64,000 bases of DNA from Aerococcus mictus. Lineage in GTDB: Bacteria; Bacillota; Bacilli; Lactobacillales; Aerococcaceae. The notes under the pieces are model-generated. The model ran no database searches. It was not told the origin of the DNA and saw only the letters and a program-made list of their open reading frames with translations. The stretch lies in assembly GCF_003286595.3 (NCBI RefSeq), contig NZ_CP132985.1, positions 248,001-312,000 on the forward strand, in the 5' to 3' direction. The position numbers and the translations under genes are program-made. Each line of letters starts with the position of its first letter. The stretch's first letter is position 1. Shown here piece after piece: positions 44,343 to 54,700 of the stretch.

Positions 44343-44374
44343 AGGACTTGGTTAAGGCCAGGTCCTCTTTTTTT
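44343..44374 (+). terminator. Terminator of the pst operon
   Basis: AGGACTTGG (44343-44351) pairs with CCAGGTCCT (44358-44366), one mispair, then CTTTTTTT. Confidence 0.8.
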
Positions 44375-44520
44375 AGAAATAGAAAATAATTGAAAAATTG
44401 TCTTATTACTTGGAGAAAAAGCTAGCTTATTAGAAGTATTAGGCGTACAATTCATAGTTATTGAGAGTGAATATATGCGCTAGCCGGAAATAATGGCTTA
44501 GCAAGTTAAGGAGGATGTTG

Positions 44521-44826
44521 ATGGAAACAGAAGCTAGAATCCAGGCAATGGAAAACCATGCCGATCAAGTGGCCGCTTTACTTACTGATTTTTCTAAGTC
44601 TTTAGAGGCATATGCTAAGGGTCAAGCTGCCGTAAATAAACTTAGCGACTATTATGGGAGTGAAGAATGGTATCATGATTTTGAGGCTTCTAACCAGGGA
44701 GCTCTTCCTAGTGACTTAAAATGTGGTGTGCTTTCTGAGGATCAAGTCTATAATTTACTTACAGATAACTATGATTTAGCTATCCGTATGCTAGAAATAG
44801 CCACACAAGTTATTAAAAATTATTAA
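44521..44826 (+). CDS. DUF4298-like small helical protein
   Basis: 101 residues, charged and predicted all-helical, with no signal peptide or membrane segment. It resembles DUF4298 proteins of streptococci (METEARIQAMENHADQVAALL, YYGSEEWYHDFEASNQGALPSDLKCGVLSEDQVYNLLTDN), function unknown. ATG 44521 has AAGGAGG 6 bases upstream. The ktrB start follows 17 bases later, so it may belong to the potassium uptake transcript. Confidence 0.8.
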   Translation: METEARIQAMENHADQVAALLTDFSKSLEAYAKGQAAVNKLSDYYGSEEWYHDFEASNQGALPSDLKCGVLSEDQVYNLLTDNYDLAIRMLEIATQVIKNY

Positions 44827-44843
44827 GAATAAAGAGGGTAGTC

Positions 44844-46220
44844 ATGTTAAATTTTTTTAAGCGCTTAAATGTTTCTCAAAAGATTGCTTTTTCTTTCATG
44901 AGTGTGATTTTAGTAGGGTCCTTACTCTTATCCCTACCGATCGCCCATACGGCGACTTCTACTGCAACTTATTTAGACCATTTGTTTATTTCAGTATCAG
45001 CCGTTTGTGTGACTGGTTTATGGACCGAATCCATTTATGATTCTTATAATATTATCGGACAAATGGTGATGCTAGCCCTGATCCAAACGGGTGGCTTGGG
45101 CTTGATGACTATTATTGGGTCCATCTACCATACCATTGGACAAAACATTGGTTTGAAAAATCAAATAGCCACTGGCGCGGCCCTTAACCACAGCGAAAAT
45201 TACAAAATTGGCGACTTCCTAACCCGAATTATTCGCTATACGGCGATTATTGAGGGGACTGGCTTTATCTTATTGTCGACCTACTTTGTGCCTCGCTTCG
45301 GCTGGGCTAAGGGGCTCTGGAATGGTCTCTTTACAGCTATCTCAGCTTTCTGTAATGCTGGCTTTGATATTATGGGAAACAATTCCCTAATTGATCTTAA
45401 GACAGTCCCGGTATTAAATTGGACCATCATGGCCCTCATCGTCCTGGGTGGAATTGGTTTCAGTGTTTGGTTTGATATTACTAATCAAATCAAAAATTAT
45501 GCTAAGAAAAGTAATGGACGCAAACTGAGTTTTTATTTTAAACACTTAAGTCCCCATACCAAGTTAGTTCTTATCGTTACTAGCCTAGTTATTCTGACTG
45601 GAGCCTCTTTATTTTTACTCGTGGAGTGGAATAATCCTGGTACCATTGGGCCGTTATCGCTTGGTGATAAGATTATGACCGCCTTTTTCCAAACCATCAC
45701 TATGCGTACTGCCGGCTTTGCCACTGTGGATTACACGGCCTGCCGCCCCGTGTCCTTGTTGATCTTTGTTCTCACCATGTTCATTGGTGGGGGTGCCGGG
45801 GGTACTGCCGGTGGGTTAAAGGTAACCACCTTTGCCTTAACCATTATGTTAGCCTTGCGCGAGGTGCGGCAAATTAAGCATGTCAACTTTGACCGGCATA
45901 CGATTCCAGATGCTGCGGTTCGTCAATCTTTTACCATAGCTTTAATGTATGTTAGTGCTCTCTTCATTGGGTCGGCCTTATTATTAACTTTTGATCCAGG
46001 CCAGCGCTACTTACACTTATTATTTGAAGCCATTTCAGCCTTGGCGACAGTTGGGGTCTCTGCTGGCTTGACGCCTAACCTTTCCTTAGCTAGCCACATT
46101 GTTTTAATGCTATTAATGTTTGTTGGCCGTATCGGTCCAATGACCATGGCTTTAAGTTTGAGACGGAATCGGAACAATTATGATATTCGCTATGCGAAGA
46201 CCAATATTCTTATTGGGTAG
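44844..46220 (+). CDS. ktrB: Potassium uptake channel subunit, KtrB/TrkH family
   Basis: Ion-conducting subunit for K+ (or Na+-coupled K+) uptake. Four M1-P-M2 repeats with filter-like loops (SVSAVCVTGLW, AISAFCNAGFD, TITMRTAGFATVD, AISALATVGVSAGLT) and the flexible gate segment FIGGGAGGTAGGLKVTT. 458 residues, normal for KtrB. ktrA follows. Confidence 0.92.
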   Translation: MLNFFKRLNVSQKIAFSFMSVILVGSLLLSLPIAHTATSTATYLDHLFISVSAVCVTGLWTESIYDSYNIIGQMVMLALIQTGGLGLMTIIGSIYHTIGQNIGLKNQIATGAALNHSENYKIGDFLTRIIRYTAIIEGTGFILLSTYFVPRFGWAKGLWNGLFTAISAFCNAGFDIMGNNSLIDLKTVPVLNWTIMALIVLGGIGFSVWFDITNQIKNYAKKSNGRKLSFYFKHLSPHTKLVLIVTSLVILTGASLFLLVEWNNPGTIGPLSLGDKIMTAFFQTITMRTAGFATVDYTACRPVSLLIFVLTMFIGGGAGGTAGGLKVTTFALTIMLALREVRQIKHVNFDRHTIPDAAVRQSFTIALMYVSALFIGSALLLTFDPGQRYLHLLFEAISALATVGVSAGLTPNLSLASHIVLMLLMFVGRIGPMTMALSLRRNRNNYDIRYAKTNILIG

Positions 46221-46260
46221 ATGAGAAAGAAATAAAAAATAATAGGATAAGGGAGTCATT

Positions 46261-46935
46261 ATGAGTAAAGCAAATCGTGTTATTGGTGTTATGGGCTTAG
46301 GCCTCTTTGGTTCTGCCTTGGTTAAGCGACTAGCAACCAAGGGAATTGATGTGATTGCTTGTGACCGCATGGAAAAACATGTCAACGACTTGGAAGATTG
46401 TCTAACCATAGGTAGTGTAGGAGACTTTACTGACCTCGACTTTATGCGAGAAGCTGGTTTTGGAAATTGCGATATTATTGTGATTGGAACCGGTGAAAAC
46501 CTCGAGGCTGCCGTTCTCGGTGTGATTAATTGTCAAGAATTAGGGGTCAACCACATTATCTGTAAGGCGAAGAACCAACGTTTTGCCCAAGCCTTGTTAG
46601 CGCTAGGGGTTTCGCGAGTGATTCTTCCTGAAGAGGAATCAGGCTACCATATCGCTGATGTTATCAGCCGCCAATCCATTGAAGACCTGATTAATCTGGA
46701 TGAAGAAACCGCCATTGTTGAATTCCGGGCTCCGGAAAAATGGATCAATGTCACTTTGGATGAATTAGATGTCAGACAGAAATACGATCTCAATATTATC
46801 GGGATCAGGAAACATCTAAAGGAAACCCTAAATACCCAATTCCAACCGGATTATCGTTTTGCTAAAGACGATATTATCGTGGCTGTAGCCAATAATGAAA
46901 AATTTGATCAAATTGATTACTTAGAACGTTTATAA
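46261..46935 (+). CDS. ktrA: Potassium uptake regulatory subunit, KtrA type
   Basis: Cytosolic RCK-domain subunit that gates KtrB with ATP/ADP. N-terminal Rossmann motif VMGLGLFGSALVKRL, then ACDRMEKHVNDLED, and a TrkA-C domain (about 135-220). 224 residues. 40 bases after ktrB; a terminator follows. Confidence 0.92.
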   Translation: MSKANRVIGVMGLGLFGSALVKRLATKGIDVIACDRMEKHVNDLEDCLTIGSVGDFTDLDFMREAGFGNCDIIVIGTGENLEAAVLGVINCQELGVNHIICKAKNQRFAQALLALGVSRVILPEEESGYHIADVISRQSIEDLINLDEETAIVEFRAPEKWINVTLDELDVRQKYDLNIIGIRKHLKETLNTQFQPDYRFAKDDIIVAVANNEKFDQIDYLERL

Positions 46936-46940
46936 TAAGC

Positions 46941-46968
46941 AAAAAACAGGCCGCGGCCTGTTTTTTGT
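46941..46968. terminator. Bidirectional terminator between ktrA and the DUF1846 gene
   Basis: A fully self-complementary AAAAAACAGGCC/GGCCTGTTTTTT sequence around GC, with T runs on both strands; it serves the two converging genes. Confidence 0.85.
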
Positions 46969-46970
46969 TT

Positions 46971-48473
46971 TTATTGATAATAGAGATTTTCATTAGGGAA
47001 GACAGGGTCATTAGTGACATCGATACCTAAACTCTTCAAGGTTTTTTCATTGTCTTTAGTGAGTATGTAGGTTGAGTGAGCTTGGGTGCCGTCCAGGGCT
47101 TTTAATTGGTCATAAGCCATTTGGGCGGTTGGATTGGTTGACGCTGAGATAGCTAGGGCAATGAGTAATTCATTGGCAGTTAGGATCGGTGTCCGGTCAC
47201 GTAAAGGGCCGGTTTTGAGTTCTTGAATGGTTTGTAAAATGAGTGGTGATAAGAGGTTAATCGGATCAGCAATACCAGCTAGTACCTTTAAGCTGTTTAG
47301 GATGACTGCACCTGAGGCGTCCATCAGGTCACTGCTACGCCCAGTAACAATTTGACCATCATCTAAAGCCAAGGCCATGACGGGTTGGTCTTCTTCGGAA
47401 TTGAAGCGGTCTTGGACTTCTTTAGCATATTGGCGTGCTTCTTTGACAGGAATGCGGTCTTCTTGTTTGAGGTTGGAGTCTTCCATAATTAATTGCATCC
47501 GTGACAAGGCTTCTTCATCGACCAGACCACTCTTATAATCGTTTTCTGTTTGGAAGGAACGGCGGATGATTTCTTCATTAGCTGCCTGACGGACCACTTC
47601 GTCATCAATAATGCCAGCCTTGACACAGTTCACGCCCATGTCGGTAGGGGATTGGTAGACAGTTTCATGGGTAATGCTTTGTAGGATGCGGCGGATGACT
47701 GGGAACATCTTTAAGTCGCGGTTGTAATTAACAGCGACTTCCCCATAAGCGTCGTAGTGATAATTATCAATCATATTGACGTCTTTTAAGTCCACCGTCG
47801 CTGCTTCATAGGCAATATTAACCGGGTGGTTGAGGGGGAGGTTCCAGACTGGGAAGGTTTCAAATTTGGCGTAAGATGCCCGGACTCCACGCTTCCATTC
47901 ATGGTAGAGCTGGTTAAGGCAGGTGGCTAGTTTTCCAGAGCCGGCACCTGGACCAGAGACAACCACAATCGGTTTTGTGGTTTCAATATAAGGGTTGACT
48001 TCAAAACCATTTTCTCCTAAAAGGTCAACGTTAGTGGGGTAACCCTTAATTTCTTGGTGGGTGTAGACCTTAATTCCCCGTCGTTCGAGATTATGCATAA
48101 AGTTTGTGGCATTCGCCTCACCATGGTAGCGGGTGATGAGGACACTGTTAACAGAAATATCTAAGGCATGGTATTCGTCGATTAAACGTAAGACTTCAAG
48201 GTCATAAGTGATGCCATAGTCGCCCCGCATCTTGTTACTTTCAATGTCTCCAGCATAGACACAGATAATAATTTCAGCTTGGTCCTTCATTCTCTCCAAG
48301 AGTTTCAATTTGGCATCTTCATCGAAACCTGGAAGGACCCGTTTGGCGTGCTTATCGCCGATTAATTTTCCCCCAAATTCCAGGTAGAGCTTATCTTTGC
48401 CTTCAACGCGCTTAAAGATATACTTAGACTGTTCTTCAAGATACTTTTTAGTGTCAAAACCAATTTTACCCAT
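46971..48473 (-). CDS. DUF1846 family protein
   Basis: 500-residue cytosolic protein of the DUF1846 family, whose biological role is not established. Typical segments are GFDTKKYLEEQSKYIFKRV at the N-terminus, LYLEFGGKLIGDKHAKRVLPGFDEDAKL and the nucleotide-loop-like VVSGPGAGSGKLATCLNQLYHE (near residue 170). ATG 48473 follows GTGAGTG, a weak site. Two hairpin-forming palindromes lie just upstream. Length is normal for the family. Confidence 0.88.
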   Translation of the reverse strand: MGKIGFDTKKYLEEQSKYIFKRVEGKDKLYLEFGGKLIGDKHAKRVLPGFDEDAKLKLLERMKDQAEIIICVYAGDIESNKMRGDYGITYDLEVLRLIDEYHALDISVNSVLITRYHGEANATNFMHNLERRGIKVYTHQEIKGYPTNVDLLGENGFEVNPYIETTKPIVVVSGPGAGSGKLATCLNQLYHEWKRGVRASYAKFETFPVWNLPLNHPVNIAYEAATVDLKDVNMIDNYHYDAYGEVAVNYNRDLKMFPVIRRILQSITHETVYQSPTDMGVNCVKAGIIDDEVVRQAANEEIIRRSFQTENDYKSGLVDEEALSRMQLIMEDSNLKQEDRIPVKEARQYAKEVQDRFNSEEDQPVMALALDDGQIVTGRSSDLMDASGAVILNSLKVLAGIADPINLLSPLILQTIQELKTGPLRDRTPILTANELLIALAISASTNPTAQMAYDQLKALDGTQAHSTYILTKDNEKTLKSLGIDVTNDPVFPNENLYYQ

Positions 48474-48502
48474 ACTCTTACACTCACTTTCTCTTTTTTA
48501 TT

Positions 48503-48556
48503 AACGATCAAGTGATCGTTACTTGTCTCGGTTCATTTGTCAGTCCAACAAATGAA
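48503..48556 (-). promoter_or_regulatory. Two palindromes in front of the DUF1846 gene
   Basis: AACGATCA (48503-48510) pairs with TGATCGTT (48513-48520), and TTCATTTGT (48532-48540) pairs with ACAAATGAA (48548-48556). They are 30 and 59 bases upstream of the start codon. They could be repressor operators (the second has the size and symmetry of TetR-type sites) or mRNA hairpins. Confidence 0.5.
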
Positions 48557-48719
48557 CACCTACAATATGATACACGAAAAAGCTCGCTTGCACAGTAGAA
48601 AAAAATAATTCTCGTAAAATATTAGTCAAAAACGATAAAAAGCAAAGACTGATTCCCATTATTTCAAGCTTTTGGCGAAAAGGGACCAGCTTTGCTTTAA
48701 ATGATTTTATCAATTAGGC

Positions 48720-50561
48720 TTAGTTTTCTATCGTTTTATAATTAAAGTTTGGTATCTTTTGCCAGCGGTCCTTAAGGAAACGAACCACCATTTTCGGTTC
48801 CCGGGCCCGGTTAAAGATACCTTTTTTGTTGCCTTGAACCCGTTGAACGCCAACCTTGGTTTGAAAGTCAGCGAAATTCCAGAGTTGCTCGCCGACAAAG
48901 TTATCCACTTGGTCAAAGACCCGAGACATCATGACATAGTAATCCCATTGGAATTCTTCCGTGAAGGGTTGGCGCTCGACAGCATGAAGGCCAGCAACCG
49001 TATCCACCCCATATTCCGTGTACATGATCGGTTTATCTGGATAGAGGACTTGCCAGTCTTGTAATTCTTTGAGGCTCAGCTCTTCAGCTAGGTCAAAATC
49101 AGCGGTTTGGGTATACCAGCCGTAATAGCGGTTAAGGCAAATGACATCAACCAGGTCAGAACATTGGTCAGTATCCGGAGTGGCTAAGAGGATATTGATC
49201 ATAGTTAGTGGACGTTTTTGGGGGTCGAGCGACCGAGCTAATTCAAAGAGCGGGGCAAAATAATCATGAGCTTCCGGGTTGAAAGTGGCAGCTTCGTTGG
49301 CTAAGGACCACATCACTACACAGGCGTGGTTTTTATCTCTTTGAATCAGTTCGCGGATAACTTGTTCATGGGCTGCTTGGGTATCGAGTTCTTGGAAAGT
49401 GTCATCGCGGTAAGTTTTTGGGTCAAAGTTAGACATATTAAAACCAAAGGAGGACATAATTCCCACCCCGGTGGTTTCATCGATAACGACAATCCCTTCC
49501 CGGTCACAGAGCTGCATCATTTCCTCGGAATAAGGATAGTGGGAGGTACGGATAGAGTTGGCTCCCATGCTCTTTAAGAGGTTAATATCCAAGACATTAT
49601 ACACAGGATCAAAACCACGACCATGGGCGTAGCTATCTTCATGTTTACCACAACCCTTGAAATAGAAGGGTTCTTGGTTAATTAGAAATTGGCCATTTTT
49701 AACTTCGACCTTACGAATCCCAAAGTTTTGCCGGTAGGTGTCCACCAGGTCACCGTCTCGATAGAGGTCGACTTGGGCAGTATAGAGATAGGCATTCAGT
49801 GGTTGCCAGAGATGGGGTTGGTCTAGGTAAAATTCACTCTCATTCGCCTTCCCCTCGGCAACTAACTTTTCAGCTTCATCGTAAATACTTATTTGATAGG
49901 ATAACCCGTCATTAAGCTTTGAATCAATCGAAACATCAAAGCTGACTTTAGCTTGGTCTAAGGAATCATTTAAGTCGGGCAGGATAGTGAGGTCACTTAG
50001 GCGGGCTGATTTGGAGCTAGTATAGATGACAATGGAGCGGTTAAGCCCAGCGTAATTGAAGAAATCAAAGTTCTCATCCAATTTTCGTTGGATCTTTCCT
50101 TGGTCATCTTTCTTTTCATGGTAGTGGCCCACGGGTAGGGTGGTGTGGTCAAGGATATTGGAGAGGAGAACAGTTAGGCGGTTAGGCTCAGAAAAAGAAA
50201 CTGCGTCCGTAATCTTGCACTCAAAGGGAGTAAAGCCCCCTTGGTGATGGGTGACTTCTTGACCATTGACATAGACCCAAGCTTGGTGGGTTGCAGAGCC
50301 AAAGCGGAGGAAGATATCCTGGTCAGCTAAAGTCTTGGGTAGGCTGAAGTCTCTTTGATAGTAAAAGTAGCCGACATGGTTGCGAATGGCTGGATCGGCG
50401 ACTTGGTCATTGAAGGAGGCAGGGACTGCAACACTTTGCCAGTGGTCTAAGGGGTCCTTAGGATCATAACTTTCTTGGTCTTCTTTAATGCGGAAGCGCC
50501 AGTTGCCATCGAGTGATAAGACACTACGACATGAGTTAGTTTGTGGATATAACATCTTCAT
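48720..50561 (-). CDS. uidA: Beta-glucuronidase, glycoside hydrolase family 2
   Basis: Releases glucuronic acid from beta-glucuronides. Sugar-binding domain (about 1-180), Ig-like domain (about 180-280) and TIM barrel (about 280-600). The catalytic acid/base is the Glu of MWSLANEA and the nucleophile the Glu of MYTEYGVD; the NK motif typical of glucuronidases is recognisable as GNKKGIFNR near the C-terminus. No signal peptide, so it acts in the cytosol on imported glucuronides. 613 residues from ATG 50561, or two fewer from ATG 50555, which has better spacing to AAAGGAA. No transporter gene adjoins it. Together with eda this would feed hexuronate breakdown. Confidence 0.92.
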   Translation of the reverse strand: MKMLYPQTNSCRSVLSLDGNWRFRIKEDQESYDPKDPLDHWQSVAVPASFNDQVADPAIRNHVGYFYYQRDFSLPKTLADQDIFLRFGSATHQAWVYVNGQEVTHHQGGFTPFECKITDAVSFSEPNRLTVLLSNILDHTTLPVGHYHEKKDDQGKIQRKLDENFDFFNYAGLNRSIVIYTSSKSARLSDLTILPDLNDSLDQAKVSFDVSIDSKLNDGLSYQISIYDEAEKLVAEGKANESEFYLDQPHLWQPLNAYLYTAQVDLYRDGDLVDTYRQNFGIRKVEVKNGQFLINQEPFYFKGCGKHEDSYAHGRGFDPVYNVLDINLLKSMGANSIRTSHYPYSEEMMQLCDREGIVVIDETTGVGIMSSFGFNMSNFDPKTYRDDTFQELDTQAAHEQVIRELIQRDKNHACVVMWSLANEAATFNPEAHDYFAPLFELARSLDPQKRPLTMINILLATPDTDQCSDLVDVICLNRYYGWYTQTADFDLAEELSLKELQDWQVLYPDKPIMYTEYGVDTVAGLHAVERQPFTEEFQWDYYVMMSRVFDQVDNFVGEQLWNFADFQTKVGVQRVQGNKKGIFNRAREPKMVVRFLKDRWQKIPNFNYKTIEN

Positions 50562-50677
50562 TTCCTTTCTATGGATTTTCTCTTAGCCAGCCTCTTGGTC
50601 ATGGTTAGGGATAAATCTTCTTGTTATTACTTTAACAGGCCTTTTGTAGAAACAGAAATAAAAGCGCCGGCAAAAAT

Positions 50678-50752
50678 AAATCGTAATATTTACGATTTAC
50701 TATTGACTTCGATCGGGAGAATCGATAATATAAATCGTAAGAGTTACGATTT
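50678..50752 (+). promoter_or_regulatory. Zinc operon promoter bracketed by two Zur-type boxes
   Basis: Two 21-base palindromes of the form AAATCGTAA-N3-TTACGATTT (50678-50698 and 50732-50752) closely match the Bacillus Zur box. Between them lies a promoter: TTGACT (50703-50708), 17-base spacer, TAATAT (50726-50731). One box abuts the -35 and the other starts right after the -10, so zinc-loaded Zur should shut it firmly. Confidence 0.88.
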
Positions 50753-50774
50753 AAAATTAAGAGGAGGAAATCAA

Positions 50775-51716
50775 GTGAAAAAATCGGTTAAAAGCCTAGT
50801 CTTTAGCATGCTTTTACTCGCTTTATTAGCGTTGACTGGTGCTTGTACGAAGAATACTGGGGATAAAGAAGTCAAGGGGCTAAATATTGTCACCAGTTTT
50901 TACCCAATTTATGAAATGACCCGGGCGGTTTCAGGAGACTTGAATACTGTGCAAATGATTCAAAGTGGAGCCGGTATTCATTCCTTTGAACCCTCAGCCA
51001 ATGATATTGCTGCCATTGAAAAGGCAGATGTCTTCGTTTATCATTCGCGGACTTTGGAGGGTTGGGCCAAGAACCTTAAGGAAAACCTGAAAGATTCTCC
51101 AGTCAAAGTCATCGAAGGATCAGAAGACTTAACTCTAGACAAGGTTCCTGGCTTAGAAGACCTCGACCCTGGTCAAGAAGTCGATGAAAAAACACTCTAT
51201 GACCCCCACTCCTGGCTTGATCCGGTACTTGTCGGTCAAGAGGTGCAAAGTATTGCTAAGCAATTAAGTGCGATTGATCCTGACCATGCAGCAATCTATC
51301 AAAAGAACGCTGACGACTATCAAGCCCAGGCCCAAGACCTAGTGGATAAATACCAAGATCAATTTAAAGAGGTCAAGCAAAAAACTTTTGTCACCCAGCA
51401 CACAGCTTTTTCTTATTTAGCTAATCGCTTTGGATTACGGCAACTAGGCATATCGGGAATTTCACCGGACCAAGAGCCCAGTGCCCAACAAATGGCTGAA
51501 ATTCAAGACTTTGTAAAGACTTACCAGGTTAAGACCATTTTCGTTGAGCCTCAAGTGTCTACCAAAATTGCTGAGGTCATTTCCCAAGCGACGGGGGCCC
51601 AATTGGATACCTTAAGTCCCTTGGAAGCTGACCCCCAAAATGATAAAGGGCTATTAGGAAATATCGAGATGAATTTACAAACCCTCTTGAAGCATTTACA
51701 AGAAGATAAAAAGTAG
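50775..51716 (+). CDS. Zinc-binding lipoprotein, AdcAII/ZnuA-like
   Basis: Cluster 9 solute-binding protein that captures Zn2+ for an ABC importer. Signal peptide with lipobox LTGAC (Cys24). Likely metal ligands His69 (GAGIHSFEPS), His145 (YDPHSWLD), His209 (VTQHTAFSYL) and Glu284 are offset by exactly two residues from the AdcAII ligands as I recall them. It lacks the long His-rich loop and the extra C-terminal domain of AdcA. Start GTG 50775 with GAGGAGG upstream; the frame is open to 50571 through the operator region, so that start is wrong. 313 residues. The pht gene follows 17 bases on; permease and ATPase are elsewhere. Confidence 0.92.
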   Translation: MKKSVKSLVFSMLLLALLALTGACTKNTGDKEVKGLNIVTSFYPIYEMTRAVSGDLNTVQMIQSGAGIHSFEPSANDIAAIEKADVFVYHSRTLEGWAKNLKENLKDSPVKVIEGSEDLTLDKVPGLEDLDPGQEVDEKTLYDPHSWLDPVLVGQEVQSIAKQLSAIDPDHAAIYQKNADDYQAQAQDLVDKYQDQFKEVKQKTFVTQHTAFSYLANRFGLRQLGISGISPDQEPSAQQMAEIQDFVKTYQVKTIFVEPQVSTKIAEVISQATGAQLDTLSPLEADPQNDKGLLGNIEMNLQTLLKHLQEDKK

Positions 51717-51733
51717 AAAGTGAGTGAATAATT

Positions 51734-54700
51734 GTGGAGAAGAAAAACATTAAGCAAGCCATTCTGGCCTGCTCAGCCTCAGCACTCTTATTAGGAGGGG
51801 GCTATTATTGGGGCTACTCCCAGGGACATTCAGGCAATGAATCGGGAATTAATTATGTGGCTGACCAAGGCCTGGAAAAAGATGGGGCTGAAGTCAAGAA
51901 ATTGTCTCATGCGGATGATGAAATCGAAGCAGAACAAATCGTGGTGAAGATCACTGATGATGGCTATGTCACTTCTCACGGCGATCATTTTCACTATTAC
52001 AATGGTAAGGTTCCTTATGATGCCATTATTAGTGAAGAATTAATTATGCGAGACCCCAACTACAAACTCCGTCAAGAAGATATCGTAAACGAAGTTCGGG
52101 ATGGCTATATCATTAAGGTGAACGGCAAATATTACCTCTATCTAAAAGATCCTAATAAGGCCGTTAATGTGCGGACCAAGGAAGAAATTGAAGAGCAGAG
52201 AAAACTGCACAATGTTAAAGAAGACGGTAGCCACGGAGGACATGCCATGACTAAGGCTGAGGCCCAAGCTGTCCAAGCAGCTAAAGCCCAAGGCCGTTAT
52301 ACCACCGATGATGGCTATGTCTTTACCGTGGGTAGCATTGTCCAAGATACTGGGGACGCTTATATTTGTGCCCATGGCGACCACTTCCACTATGTACCTA
52401 AGGCAGATCTTTCCCCAGCGGAACGGGCGGCTGCAGCTGCCTATATGGCTGGACGATCAGGCACTTCTCAGTCAGGATCCGCGGGCCCTTCGCATAGTAG
52501 TGGACAAAGCATCGTTAGCCAACGTTTAAATAATAGTCCTTATGCTGGTTTAGTGAATGGGAATAATAACTGGCAAAATCCACAAGGAGCATCAGGACAA
52601 ACAAGCCCTCAACATCAAGCCAACCAGCAATCCCCCCAAGCAAGTCAGGGACAACGGCCTGGCTTAGACGGTTTATTAGACCAACTTTATAAGCTGCCAA
52701 TGAATCAACGCCATGTGGAGTCTGATGGCTTAGTTTTTGATCCGGTTAAGGTCACCAAAAGAAATAACTTTGGCTATGTCCTTCCCCATGGGGACCACTT
52801 CCATATTATTCCTTTTAACCAACTATCCGATTTGGAAATTGCAGCCACTGAAGCTTATTTAAAGTCTGGAAACTACAATTATCAAGCGCCTAAAGACCAT
52901 TCAAAAACGACAGCATCTAATAAGAAACCGCAAACGGGTCCACAGCCTGAGAAAAAAGACCAAGCATCTCCTGGGCAAAAAGAGCCAGCAGGGCAGAAAA
53001 ACCAGGACCATGGCCAAGGCAAAAAAGATCAAGGGAAGGATTTGAGCCCCTTAGAAGAAGCGCGACGTCAGGGACGTTATACTACCGACGATGGCTATAT
53101 CTTTACCCCCGAATCTATCGTTTCCGACCAAGGCGATGGTTATATCTGTCAGCACGGCGATCATTTCCACTATGTCCCTAAGGATGATTTAAGTGCTAAT
53201 GAGCGCGCCCAAGCCAAGGCATATCTTAATAAGAGTAGCGGGCAAGCGGGGGCAGAGCAAGAGCAGACTGAAAAAGTCATTAAGCCCTTAGACCCAGTTC
53301 GCCCGCAAGTGAATAAACCAGGCTTTAAACCTAGCCAAATCGACCATCCTCAAGAAAGTGAAGCACAGCCGCAAAAAGATCTAAACCAAAGTCAGGCAAA
53401 TAGTCAAAAAACCTTAGAGCAAATGTTGGACGAACTCTACGCTCTTCCTCTAAAAGAACGCCATAGGGAAGGGGATGGCTTATTATTCGATCCGATGAAA
53501 GTGACACGCAAGACCAAATTTGGCTATGTTCATCCCCATGGTGACCATCATCATGTGATTCCTTTGCAAGAATTATCCGCTCTTGAAATTGCTGCAACGG
53601 AGGCTCATCTCAACAATCCTTCTTATATTTACCAAGCTGGGAAAACCGATCAAGAAAGTAAACCTTCAGATTCCCATGGTGAAGAGATAAATAGTCAAGC
53701 AGATGAGTCTAAGAAGCCAGCCAGCCAGCTGGAGAATAGCCAAGAGGAGAAAGACCAAGATAAGGTAAACTTCCTTGCTCTGGCTCAAAAAATCGCTAAA
53801 TCGGCTAAAGGTAAAGATCATAAAACCTATACCACTGATGACGGCTATCGTTTTAGCCCAGAGTCGATCGTAGAGTATGACAGTAAGGGATTTATCACCC
53901 AACATGGTGATCACAGTCACTATGTTCCCTTTGCTGATTTGGATGATGAAGAGATTCGTCAAGCACAGGATTATGTGAATAGCGGGAAAAAGGTAATTAA
54001 GTTTGTCGAAGCAAGTCAGGATTCTGCTGATGAAATCGATAAGAAACTTTCTTTAATCGCCCTGGAAAGTGGGATTAATAAGGCCGATCTTAAAGTAACC
54101 GGCAATAAAGTCATTGTTCCGCATGGTAATCATAGTCATCTGAAGAATTTATCCGATTATCCTTCCTATCTAAGAGCGAGTGATTTTTCTACTGTTGAAG
54201 AATATAAAGACTATATTTTAGGATTAAAATTGAGTCAGTTCAAATTGGCACATGGTCTCCAAGATAAAGAGGTTTTACGTGATGGTGACCAGTTATTTGC
54301 TGTTCTCGCGGATAAAACGATTGCTAAAAAACTTGATGAGATTACTTTACCGATAGACTATGAAACTGTTTCATTTAGTTCTTCTAAAAATGACCAAGAT
54401 GAGAAGAAGGAAGAAATTGTAGCAGAGCAGCCACAAGCTACCCCTATTCCTGAAGGCCTCTTTACCCCTCAGCAATTGGCAGCAGTGAATATACAAATGG
54501 CCTATCCGGAAAGAGAAGAAAATGGGGCTTTCTTGGTTTACCATATTGATCACTGGCACAAAATCGAAAATATCCATTTAAATGCTTGGTTTAACCAAGA
54601 TAAGGAAAAAATTGAAAAGGCTAAGGCAAGTATGCGCTATTTAATCGCTCATCCTGAAGCTAAAATGCCACCTAAAAATGGTTTTGGTGTCCCTCATAAT

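Noticed and set aside
50571..50774. N-terminal extension of the zinc lipoprotein
   Set aside because: It would translate through both Zur boxes and the promoter and place the signal peptide 68 residues inside the protein.
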